Assembly (NCBI GenBank): GCA_963169105.1
Contig: OY720643.1
Location: 82,877,696-82,941,695 of the forward strand
Direction of reading: 5' to 3'
DNA length: 64,000 bases
From: Ceriagrion tenellum
Lineage: Eukaryota; Arthropoda; Insecta; Odonata; Coenagrionidae
Shown here in pieces: positions 22,655 to 31,637 of the stretch (positions within the stretch are counted from its first letter, which is position 1; each line of letters opens with the position of its first letter). The notes beneath the pieces are model-generated. The model did no database searches. It saw nothing but the letters and a program-made list of their open reading frames with translations, and was not told the DNA's origin. The position numbers and the translations under genes were made by a program.

Positions 22655-23450
22655 TTACATCTACGTGATACCCTGCGAGCCACCACGAGGGTTTGTGGCA
22701 GGGGGAGAAGATCACCAAACATGCACTATTGACATGCAAGTAGGATATTTAAGGGAGATATGCTAGATAATAGGGTCACATGGAGCTAGATGGTTAGTAT
22801 CTACATAATAAGGAAGGGATTATTGGTTGTTATTACATGCATCATGCACTACAGACTACTCTTACTATATTTCACCTACCTATCCCTTTGCTACGCTGCC
22901 TATTGTTCTCTCTTATAGTACGAGGGAAAAATGACATTTGAAATCTATCGGTACGACAATCTATCTCGCTAATCTTGTTAATATGATCAAACCTAGCATA
23001 ATACGCAGGGGTTCTCAATATATATCTAACGTCATCTGCGAAAAACTCTGTTTCGAATTTACTTAAAAGGTTCAACCTAAATTTTAACCTGCGTTCTGAT
23101 AGTAATATCCATCCTAGTTCTTCTATTAAGCTCGTAACACTTATACAATTATCATAACGGCTTTTAACAAACCTAGCAGATCTCCTTTGCACGCGCTCTA
23201 ATTCTTTTATCATATCTTCCTCATACGGATCCCATATACTAGCAGCATATTCTAAATGAGGCCTGACAAGTGTAAAATAGCTTCTTTCTCGTACTCTCTC
23301 ATCGCATTTGCCTAGAACCCTTTTTACGAATCCTAATCTACGGTTTGCTACACTTATTTCCCTGATGTGTTTCCCCCATGACATGTCTTCAGTGATGGTG
23401 ACGCCTAAGTATTTAATTGAATCTACGTTACATATTTTGTTTTCTTTGAT
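22655..23450 (-). mobile_element. LINE family A2, 5'-truncated
   Basis: Tail ACATCTACGTGATACCCTGC and a hairpin of the CCACGAGGGTTTGTGGCAGG type at the left, ~200 bp of 3' UTR shared with 13.6-13.9 kb, and then an open minus-strand C-terminal frame. The coding extends upstream of the ORF start through a YLGVTITEDMSWG-type stretch to about 23450. Confidence 0.85.
22872..23384 (-). pseudogene. LINE family A2 C-terminal domain
   Basis: 170 open codons: SWGKHIREISVANRRLGFVK at the start, then RPHLEYAASIWDPYEED, LERVQRRSARFVKSRYDN, LIEELGWILLSERRLKFRLN, and SFFPRTIREN near the end. Domain order matches family A with clear sequence divergence, so A2 is a separate lineage. No RT catalytic motif is included. 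Confidence 0.85.
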
Positions 23451-23727
23451 GCTTGATTATTAGCCTCATGACACTTGACACATTTTTCAAAATGATTCGA
23501 TTCCATGTATACACATTTTTTCCTAAACCCTGAAACTAATCGGAAATTAAAATACTCTAGTAATGGTCCAATAAATAGATTTATTGCTCACGTCCCGGGT
23601 TTCATTACACGATGAAATCTTCAGGTAACAAATATTATTCCACATGCTATCTCACTCCACACATTCCACATCTCTATCCCACTACACGAACTATTTCATC
23701 AGTGACAACAGTGCGTCTTCCTTCTCA

Positions 23728-24015
23728 CTCCACTCTTCACGGTTTTCCCAGTGAGTGAACCATCAGTGAGCCATAAACAAAGTGCCAAAGTGCTTTTTCC
23801 TTCAATTGAACTGCACCCTCATCAAAAACCTGGACTTGCTAATCTCAGTGATCTGTGAATACATTTTATATAATCTTTCCCCTCTTCAAAGTTTCCCCAG
23901 TAAATGAACCAACAGTGAGCATCAACAAAGAGCAATCCCCTCCGTTTGAGCTGCACCCTCACCAATAGCCTGGACTTGCTAATCTCCGTCGACCTTTGTA
24001 TACATTGTATTTAAA
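23728..24015 (+). repeat. Two-copy ~155-bp tandem repeat inside FB8
   Basis: Units at about 23728-23885 and 23886-24015 share CAGT.A.TGAACCA.CAGTGAGC, GAGCTGCACCCTCA-type and CCTGGACTTGCTAATCTC text. They are diverged and non-coding. Confidence 0.7.
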
Positions 24016-24049
24016 ATTTCTTAGAAAAATGTATGTGTGTTACGGTCCA

Positions 24050-24200
24050 TACTTCCTTTCCCTTCTCCCCCCACCCCTCCCGCCGCCCGGAATTTCCCAA
24101 CTCAGGCCAACGCTTCCCCCTTCCCCGCCCCTTCCTACCTGCCCCTTATCAATAACACCACACTCCAACGCCTTTCCCTTCTCCCTCCCCTCCTTCCTCT
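24050..24200 (+). other. C-rich tract upstream of the FB8 right arm
   Basis: A pyrimidine- and C-rich run (several CCCC blocks). Proline-rich open frames here are translation of low complexity and not genes. A C-rich tract in the same relative place occurs in three other PLE copies. Confidence 0.6.
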
Positions 24201-24429
24201 GCCCCTGATTTTGTATATGCGCATGTGGAATAATATTTGTCACCAGAAGATGTCATCACGTGAAGAAACCCGGGTCGTAAGCAATAAATTTATTTTGTGG
24301 ACCATTACTTTGTGGACAATTTTAATTTCCGATATGGAGAGGCTCCACATAGTCAGCCTGAAGTTAATAGTTATAAAAAAATTAGCGAAAACAAATGTTT
24401 CATGTTATTACAATATTTCTTATCAAGTA

Positions 24430-25335
24430 TTTATTTATTTATTTATAGAATTTAACGTTTGCCCAACAAAATAATTTCAGGGCAAACAAAACAATAAAGA
24501 AGAAGATACACAACATATTGGAATCAATTGAATTTTACAGAAATTTCGAAACATATCAAGAAACTATATCATTTATCAATTTCCAAAAGAGACTTCTTTT
24601 TTGACATAAATCAATTATATCACAGTACATGTTAAAAGATCGGCACATTCTATTCAGTGGTGAGTTTTCACAGTAGTTTGACTTTACCATGCTCAACTTA
24701 AATTTCCTAGATAACCTCACATTGATACTAGGCACTACAAAATTAATTTTTCTAATTAAGTCACTATTTTCTTCAGTATTGAGTAAATTATATAAGTAAG
24801 ATAGATCACACATGATTCTTCTTTTTTGCAAATATTGAAAATCAAACACTTTTACCAAAGTTTCGTAGCTAACATAATATTCATACATTGGATAAACATT
24901 AAACCTTTTTTGTACCCTCTCCAATATTTGAACATGTTTCTTACTGTGAGGATTCCATACTACAGAAGCATACTCCAACTTACATCTTACAAAGGAGAAG
25001 TACAACATTTTGAGAGATTTCTCAGACTTTAAGTACCTTGACATTCGGTTTACAAAACCCAATAATCTTTGAGCTGAGAGAGCTATGTCAAAGATATGTG
25101 GAGCAAAAGACATTGAAGAATCAAATATAACCCCTAAGTCTTTTATTTGATGTACCTGCTTTAATGATAGACCTTCCATTCTAGATTCATAATTAACATT
25201 AATCTTCTTCGTAGAGTATGTCAATCGGTAACATTTCTCTACATTAAAATAAATTTTGTTTTCATAAGACGATTTTACCAGATTGTCCAAATCTTCTTGC
25301 AATTTTAAACTTATGTGAAGTATCAATGTGTTCAT
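24430..25335 (-). mobile_element. LINE family D, 5'-truncated, ATTT-type tail
   Basis: The left end is an ATTT repeat (24424-24445), then a short 3' UTR and a long open minus frame. The protein is unlike families A, B and C, which makes this a separate non-LTR lineage. Confidence 0.75.
24556..25335 (-). CDS. LINE family D reverse transcriptase C-terminal part
   Basis: 259 open codons. An N-terminal KIYFNVEKCYRLTYSTKK stretch (RT palm end, after the DD motif) is followed by QIKDLGVIFDSSMSFAPHI, LGFVNRMSRYLKSEKSLKML, YASVVWNPHSKK, ILERVQKRF and, near the end, SPLNRMCRSFN. This order is usual for Jockey/R1-like LINEs after the catalytic site. The catalytic FADD is not included. No frameshift, so this is a relatively young truncated copy. 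Start codon is arbitrary, since the element is 5'-truncated. Confidence 0.8.
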   Translation of the reverse strand: MNTLILHISLKLQEDLDNLVKSSYENKIYFNVEKCYRLTYSTKKINVNYESRMEGLSLKQVHQIKDLGVIFDSSMSFAPHIFDIALSAQRLLGFVNRMSRYLKSEKSLKMLYFSFVRCKLEYASVVWNPHSKKHVQILERVQKRFNVYPMYEYYVSYETLVKVFDFQYLQKRRIMCDLSYLYNLLNTEENSDLIRKINFVVPSINVRLSRKFKLSMVKSNYCENSPLNRMCRSFNMYCDIIDLCQKRSLFWKLINDIVS

Positions 25336-25344
25336 TCATATGTC

Positions 25345-26030
25345 GTTAAATCCTAAGAATGGTTGACTGCAGCCCTCCACCTTTCCCTATCCCTATAATT
25401 CCCTTACCTCCCGGTATCTCTTCCAATGCACTTTTCTCTTTATTTGGTCCATGAACTTATTCCTTGGTCTTCTTCTGGGGGCTTTTCCCTCTATTTTGCC
25501 TTCAATAATGTTCTTCACAAATCTATTGTGTCTCAGGGTGTATCCAATCCATCTTGTTCTTCTTGTGTGTATGGTGTTTCATATAGTCCTTTCCTCATCT
25601 ACCCTTCTGTACACTTCAACATTTCTTATTGTGTCCGTCCTCCAGCACCAGGTTTCGAAGGCTTCTAGTCTGCTCTGGTCAGCTTTTCCAATGGTCCATG
25701 CTTTCGATCCGTATAATGCTACGCTCCACACGAATGTTGTCACATACTATTTCCTGGTTTTGAAGTCCTATCTTCTTTGAGCATAGCACTTCTCTTCTTC
25801 CCTTGAACGCCTTCTTAGCTTGGGCTATTCTCCGCTTGTGTCCGTTGTACTTCTTCCGTCCATGTAATGGTACTCCGAGATAGGTAAAGGAATCCACTTG
25901 CTCTAATTTTTCTCCTCTCAGGGTGATTTCTACATTTAGTTTCTCCCTTTTACACACTAGGATTTTTGTCTTCATATTACTTATTTTCATGTTGTATTCT
26001 TGGAGAGCTTAGTCAATTACGTTTAATGAC
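25345..26030 (-). mobile_element. RTE-type LINE 3' part, copy 1
   Basis: On the minus strand it starts upstream in KMKTKILVCKREKLNVEITL (25990), passes FTYLGVPLHGR and RRIAQAKKAFKGRR, then the region equivalent to WSVALYGSEAWT and ends in a conserved 3' terminus (complement of CCTAAGAATGGTTGACTGCA) near 25350. The order KT..LV..R, YLG, RI..AK.AF, LYG.E.WT is diagnostic for the RTE clade. Frameshifts after residue ~75 of the ORF at 25679-25990. Confidence 0.85.
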
Positions 26031-26270
26031 CTTTGAAAATCAAATCAATGAATATCTATGAAAATCAATTTGTAATGAAGAATAAAAACACAGATTTACG
26101 CCCATTTTTGCTTGAATTTTGAATTCTCTGCCGTAAAATCAAGTCAAAGACCTTTGAAAATCAAATCAATGAACATCGATGAAGATCAATTTGTAATGAA
26201 AAATAAAAACACAGATTTACGCACAATTTTTGCTTGAATTTTGAATTCTCTGCCGTAAAATCAAGTCAAA
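26028..26270. repeat. Two-copy 121-bp tandem duplication
   Basis: Units 26028-26148 and 26149-26270 are nearly identical (GACCTTTGAAAATCAAATCA start; GCCGTAAAATCAAGTCAAA end), differing by a few substitutions and one inserted base. The first unit abuts the truncated end of the RTE copy at the text ACGTTTAATGACCTTTG. Confidence 0.9.
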
Positions 26271-26479
26271 ACAATGCTATCATTGACGTGAAAATTTGAA
26301 AATATAAATCTAGCATCACTTAAGGTACAACATGCATGACTTTTTCCAAAAGTATGAATAGCTGTATTTAGGTGGTGTGGTACAAGGAGTTTTTTCTGCT
26401 TGAAAAATCTAATCAAAATGTGCACTCAACGAATTCATATTGAAAACAATCCTTGTAATTTTCCACAGTTATTTATCAA

Positions 26480-27015
26480 ATATTTAACAACAGTTACAAG
26501 TATTACGCATTTTGCAGCTTGATGCATCTTCAGGTACAATTGTTTATATTTTATTTATTGATTGTCACGATAGTAACCACCACTAAGAATCGGGGGGGGG
26601 GGAGAACAAACTAATTTTTGGGTGGAAAGGCAGAGGAACTTAGGTTAGGGGCTTGTGAGAAGGGAAATTTTTTCGGAAAGGAGTGGGGAGGGGAGCGGAA
26701 AATAAAACTCGTTGCAAAGGTTGCTTTACTCTCTGATAATTTTCATTTGCTCCAATGCATCCGCCTTTAAACCTTTTGGTAGGACATGTAAAATTTCTGG
26801 GATAAAATCACTTACGCGATTATTGTCCAGCAGATACTTGGCAAATTGTGATTTGGTATCCATATTTTAGTAACTTCGTGACTGTCCTTTGATTCGTGTG
26901 CTTAAAATTTCTTCCTGTTTGGCCAATGTAAGCTATATTACAACTATTTCATTTAATTTTGTAAATACCCGACCTGAATAACTTATCCTTTTTATCTTTA
27001 CCGTTTACTAAAAAT
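26480..27015 (-). pseudogene. Degraded Penelope-like element (GIY-YIG region)
   Basis: Minus-strand fragments read RSGIYKIK (GIY), then NSCN..YIGQTGRNFK (YIG), at about 26900-26990, with stops around them. Next on the element's sense strand comes C-rich sequence (a 13-G run on + at 26592) and a worn terminal repeat near 26500-26550 with CTGAAGATGCATC. Same layout as the PLEs at 38.5 and 54.1 kb. Confidence 0.65.
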
Positions 27016-27495
27016 TTGGAAAGTCTCACTCAACGACTCACGATTCGTGCTCGGCCCAACCGCCTTCATCTACATCTACATCTACGTCATACCCTATAAG
27101 CCACCCAAAGGGTGTGTGGCAGGGGGTGCTTTCGCACCAGGCATACATGAATGATATGGTAGAACACCGACATTACATTAAAACCCGCGTACCACACATG
27201 CAAAGCGCCAATTAAAAATCTAATACCCAAGAAACATTCTATCTTCAATCGTTCCAACATGCAAGGGATACAAAGACTACTACTACATATTCAAAATGTC
27301 ATGCATAAATAAGAACATCAATATTTACATCATGCATAAATAAGAGAGTAGAGAATATAATGAGAAAGATTTACTGCCTGCCTATTGTCAATACTCGAAC
27401 TATTCATGACGACGATCACAGCTGTTATGGTCCCGAACGGTACGCGGAAAAAATGACATTTTATACCTATCGGTTCTACAATCTAGCTCTCTAAT

Positions 27496-27735
27496 TTAAT
27501 TGGCGCGATCTAATCTGCCGTAGTACGAAGGGGTTAATAGTATATTTTTTACGTCGTCAGTAAAATGATTTTCGTGAAATTTATTTAGGAGGTTAAACCT
27601 ATAATTTAATCTACGCTGTGATAGCGATTCCCATCCTAATTCTTCTAACAGTCCAGACACACTAGCCAACTTATCGTAGCATCGTTTCACAAACCTAGCT
27701 CCTCTTCGCTGTACGCGACCTAACTCTGATATCAA
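27496..27735 (-). pseudogene. LINE family A C-terminal domain (frameshifted continuation)
   Basis: 79 codons continue the RT after the frameshift: ISELGRVQRRGARFVKRCYD, LEELGWESLSQRRLNYRFNL, FTDDVKNILLTPSYYGRLDR. It is nearly the same as the family A copy at 16916-17332. Confidence 0.85.
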
Positions 27736-28373
27736 CCCCGTTTCGTATGGATCCCATACACTAACAGCATACTCCAGTTGAGGCCTAACGATGGAAAAAT
27801 AACACGTTCTTTCACTTTCTCATCACATTTTCCGAGTACTCTCTTGATAAAGCCTAGCTTCCTATATGCTTGACCGCATATTTCCCTAATATGTTTTCCC
27901 CAAGATAGGTCGTGAGTAATTGTGACCCCTAAGTACTTAACAGACTCGGCGTGAATAATTTCCGTATTTTTAATTCTGTAAGCCCTACCTGGCCTATTTT
28001 TCTTTTTCCAAAAGCTGACTCCTACGCACTTTTTTATGTTTAGTTCCAACTGCCACTTTTCGCACCAAGCATGAATAGCAAGTAGGTCGATTGTTAACGA
28101 GTCGCTATCTTCGCAATTGTTAATATCCCTATACACAACCGCGTCGTCTGCGAAGAGTCTAAGCTTACTTTTAACGACGTTACTAATATCATTAATGTAC
28201 AAGAGAAATAAAAGTGGACCAATTACACTTCCCTGAGGAACACCCGATGTAACGCTAACTGTGTTTGACATGATACCGTCTATGACAACCCTTTGTTCCC
28301 GCCCATGTAAGAATTGATTAATCCAACTAATAATGTTTTTATCTATTCCATATGCTTCTAGTTTTGAGAGCAA
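27732..28373 (-). pseudogene. LINE family A reverse transcriptase
   Basis: 213 codons: SKLEAYGIDKNIISWINQFL, GVPQGSVIGPLLFLLYINDI (residues 44-63, RT motif B), FADD (74-77, catalytic aspartates), CEKWQLELNIKK, YLGVTITHDLSWGKHIREIC and RKLGFIKRVLGKCDEKVKER. After KER the frame is wrong: one base is missing near 27807 relative to the copy at 16.9 kb, and the product ends in nonsense residues. The shown start is arbitrary; the open frame continues upstream to 28428. Domain order fits CR1/L2/Jockey-type LINEs. Confidence 0.9.
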
Positions 28374-28428
28374 CTTAACTTGAGGTACTTTATCGAAAGC
28401 TTTCTTAAAATCGAGGAATAAGGGGAAG

Positions 28429-28920
28429 GGTGTCAGGATTTTGGAGTTTGTGGGGTTGAATCAGAATTTAAAAAAAATCAGAACTAGAAGGGAAAGGAAA
28501 AGGCCCCAGGGTGAACTCATGAGGGAGAGAAATAATGAAAACCGTTCCCCCGAAATATATTTTTACGGAGGGCGAAATTTCTCGAGCACTTGGGGGATGA
28601 GGTTTGAGAATTAAGGAGCGGAGCCAAACAAGATTGATTAAATTGACCCTACTTTTCCCAGCATTTTTCACCGCGGGTGAATGCAAAGGATGGAAACGAG
28701 TTGTGAGGTTAGAGGGTTTCGCGGAGCCCCTTGAAGGAAATGAGAGAATATAAGGGAGTGAGGAATTCAAACAAAGGTTTTTGATGAGAAATACTACTCC
28801 TTAGAAGGGCTCACACTAATTACCTCTCCCTCCTTTATTCAGTTTCTTTCCGTTTACGTTCTCTCTTCCGTGCTACTCTTGGTCATTTAAGTTTCTTGCT
28901 TCAGTTTTATTGTATTAAAA
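28429..28920. other. Unassigned stretch
   Basis: Purine-rich non-repeat sequence on the + strand. A 100-codon minus frame at 28468-28770 has no recognisable motif. Confidence 0.3.
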
Positions 28921-28940
28921 ACGACTAGATGACCCGAGCA

Positions 28941-29074
28941 AATATTTCGCACAGTATGCAGCTTCTTCCTGTTTCTTCCTTCTTTCTTCCTGTTCTTCTA
29001 CCTGCCGAATATTTCGCACAGTATGCAGCTTCTTCCTGTTTCTTCCTTCTTTCTTCCTGTTCTTCTACCTGTTT
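28941..29074. repeat. Two-copy 67-bp tandem repeat
   Basis: Units start at 28941 and 29008 (AATATTTCGCACAGTATGCA) and are followed by a CTTCTTCCTGTTTCTTCCTT pyrimidine stretch. The copies are almost identical, which points to a recent duplication. Confidence 0.9.
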
Positions 29075-29544
29075 CTTCCCATGGACAATTATATATTATT
29101 TTTGTTTGTGTTAGAGATACATAACGTAAACGTAAACGATAAACGGTCTCACTGATTGCATGTAGAATGTAAACAATCTAACTAAACAATGTGTTAATAG
29201 ATGGCGCCTCCTACAGTCTTTCAAGCACGTAACCATTGCATACATAATAGTTGATTATATTGTCAGCAGATGGCATTGTATCATTTTTTTAACAAAAACT
29301 TAATTTTAAACAATCTGTCTATTTTTCATCAATATCGGGGAACATAAGCTTTAAAACGATGTTTGAATCATTAATTTTGATGAATAATTATGGGAGTTAT
29401 GGCGTTGCAACAAAAGAACACCTTGGAGAAATTATATATACGGATACTCGTAAATGTTTTATTCAATCGTGACTATAAATGCATCTTTTAGCTAAACATT
29501 TGAGAACAAAATGAGGTAAAATTTTCTCCAATGGCCGTAATAAC

Positions 29545-30255
29545 ATCCATCCATCCATCCACATAACACCCTGCGAACCGCCGCATGGGCGTGTGACAGG
29601 GGGTGTTAGGTACCCAGCCGTGTATACATGTAAGTTTTTGGGAGATGAAATGGTGACATGTATTAGAGAAGTGTATTTAATGGAGCTCAATGTTTATTGT
29701 GCACGCTTATTGTGCGCGAAAAGAACGAGTTTTTGTGCCTATATGTTCGGCAGTGTATCTCTCTTAACTTGTCCCATTTTTCAGATCTAGAGATGTAGTG
29801 AGGAATCATGATAATATTCTCTGTGTCGCTCTGAAAAATACCAGTTCTGGAATTCTCAAGCAACCTAAGCCTAGCGTGTAGCCTCCGAGTCTCTAGGGGC
29901 TCCCACCTTAATCCCTCTAAAGGTTGTGAGACACTATATGTACTCTCGTAGCAGTTTTTAACGAAACGCGTTACTTTTCTCTGTATTTTATTAATTATTT
30001 TGGTTAAATCCTTATGACTAAGGTCCCAAATACTCGCGGCGTTTTCGAGGTGTGGCTTAACCAGAACGAAGTAGCATCTTTTTTGAATTTTTCATCCGAG
30101 GACCTTCCTAATATACGTTTAACAAAACCTAGTTTTTAAAAATGCTGGTCCACATATGTTTTGCATGTATAATCCCCTCGATACATCAGAAGTTAAGGTA
30201 ATTCCTAAATATTTTACTGTGTCTGAAGATTTTGTTTTTACTAAATCAATCATTG
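29545..30255 (-). mobile_element. LINE family B 3' end, copy 4 (pseudogene)
   Basis: The tail here is CATC repeats (29547-29560) in place of the usual CATCTA. Hairpin, 3' UTR and C-terminal coding follow on the minus strand, reaching text equivalent to VKYLGITLTSDVSRG near 30200. Many stops. Confidence 0.85.
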
Positions 30256-30806
30256 GCAATACTCGTCAAAAGAAAGAAAATAATTACTGTGTTGGTTTAA
30301 CGGAAACGTCAGTGACCAACCGCAGCCTCTCAAACAGAAAACCCTCTGTGGCGGATTAAGGAAACTTTAATTCCTCGCCAGTGACCACTCACGCACACAC
30401 TCAGTCCAAAATGGGACCCTTCACAGGGCTTCGCAGGGCCCCGTTTAGGATGACTGGGTTATGACCACAAACACAATCTGTGAATGTTTACGGGAATATG
30501 AATTCCACGCCAAGGCCAAACACAGAGAAATCACACTCACAAGCACTCGGAAGAAAAACAGAAAACAGTTTTACCTCATTTTGTTACATTACAAGCCCGT
30601 TGAGCTCAAACTAAACTTGATAATATCTTTGTTTAAAACTGATCTTAAACTTTTCCATAGCGCACTGAACTCAACCATTGACTTCCCTGACCTTGTTTCA
30701 TTGATGAATTTCAGAATACGCACCCGACATACCAGTACTCACTCATTACTCCATATCCCTACTCCCAGATTATCACTTACCAAGAGTTCACCAGGGTTGA
30801 AATTCG
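30256..30806. other. Unassigned stretch
   Basis: No family recognised. A 168-codon + frame (30461-30967) runs into the antisense SINE downstream and shows no motif, so I do not call a gene. Confidence 0.3.
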
Positions 30807-30905
30807 CTATGAAAAAATCATTTGACTTGACCAGGATTCGAACCCGGATCTCCCAATTGCCGGTCAGGTGTGTTAGCCAGTTACACAACCAAGCCATCTT
30901 CCTTC
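30807..30905 (-). mobile_element. tRNA-derived SINE fragment
   Basis: The minus strand has a tRNA-like head (ATGGCTTGGTTGTGTAACTG, then GCTAACACACC), the B box GGGTTCGAATCCTGG, and AAATGATTTTTTCATAGCGA. A single arm, closely similar to the arms of the dimer at 31047-31345. It lacks tRNA acceptor pairing. Confidence 0.7.
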
Positions 30906-31046
30906 AAGGCGAATTTCGAGGGGGGTTTATGCGAACTAGATGTTCAGGCCTCAAGTCTACATTGTAGCACATGAGATGAAGTCGTGCTTACAAAGCCACT
31001 GTCGCGGTGGATAAACCCAACATTGTCGTTATTAAAACGACGAAAT

Positions 31047-31345
31047 TGACAAATTTCCAAACATTGCATTTAACAAATGATATGGTACGAAGTCACTCGC
31101 ACGGGTGCATATACAGCAGGGTTGAAATTCGCTTTGAAAAAATAATTTGACTTGACCGGGATTCGAACCCGGATCTCCCAAGATGGTTTGGTTGTGTAAC
31201 TGGCTAGCACACCTGACCGGCAATTAGGAGATCCGGGTTCGAATCCCGGTTAAGTCAAATGATTTTTTCATAGCGAATTTCAACCCTGGTGTATATGCAC
31301 CCGTGCGAGTGACTTCGTACCATATCATTTTTACATGCAATGTTT
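31047..31345. mobile_element. tRNA-headed SINE inverted dimer, ~130-bp arms
   Basis: Arms 31047-31178 and about 31226-31345 are near-perfect inverted copies (B box GGGTTCGAATCCCGG, SINE body TGATTTTTTCATAGCGAATT, then GCACCCGTGCGAGTGACTTC). Between them lies one tRNA-like head on the + strand (TGGTTTGGTTGTGTAACTGG; CTAGCACACC). The layout equals the repeat at 9507-9698 with a different tRNA-like head. Confidence 0.8.
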
Positions 31346-31539
31346 GGAAATTTACCAAGACTTCCCTCACTTTTCTCCTCTCTTCTCTTGTAAATTCCCT
31401 TCCCGAGAACATTGACCCTTTCACCTTATCTGTCAACGTTTTCGCTAACCTAGCCATATTTGTATGATCTCAGGTTTTCCCGGTGTATCAGTTGCAGGAA
31501 GGTTTCTCGGGTTTTCCACCGGTTGATATTCTGCATCTC

Positions 31540-31582
31540 TCCCGACGTTTCGAACAGCGACTTGCTGTTCATCCTCAGGGGA
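31540..31582 (-). ncRNA. Hammerhead ribozyme motif, PLE P1 terminal repeat
   Basis: Minus strand: stem I TCCC with GGGA (4 bp), core CTGAGGA, one extra T, stem II GAACAG/CTGTTC (6 bp), GAA, stem III AC/GT with no loop, and C at the cleavage position. The very short stem III is typical of PLE hammerheads, which may act as dimers. It lies 3' of the PLE ORF. Confidence 0.75.
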
Positions 31583-31637
31583 TCTTCTGAATGCCGTATT
31601 CTCAAAGTGGTCCGGTATATATACATCCCGTTCATGG

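Larger units (their letters stand above)
23529..24368. mobile_element. PLE-type inverted-repeat element (FB8)
   Basis: Inverted terminal arms at about 23541-23650 and 24228-24340 share CAATAAAT..ATTTATTG and the hammerhead-like text CTGAAGAT..CCCGGG. A probable 12-bp TSD, imperfect, lies at 23529-23540 (CCTGAAACTAAT) and 24357-24368 (CCTGAAGTTAAT). The interior lacks any PLE protein but has a C-rich tract and a tandem duplication. The sense strand is probably +. Confidence 0.6.
27063..28428 (-). mobile_element. LINE family A, longest copy (RT to tail)
   Basis: On the minus strand it opens in RT motif A (FLDFKKAFDKVPQVKLLSKL), runs through catalytic and C-terminal domains with one frameshift, ~400 bp of 3' UTR, the hairpin near 27100-27122, and a GTAGATGTAGATGTAGATGA tail at 27063. 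It is 5'-truncated at about 28428 into unrelated DNA. It lacks the endonuclease. Confidence 0.9.

Noticed and set aside
24037..24474. Proline-rich protein of 145 codons
   Set aside because: Its proline stretch translates a C-rich low-complexity tract inside an inverted PLE-type element.
30461..30967. 168-codon plus-strand ORF
   Set aside because: Its second half is antisense SINE; the first half shows no known motif.
31181..31260. tRNA gene on the plus strand
   Set aside because: Same reason: it is the head of a SINE-type repeat and lacks a paired acceptor stem.
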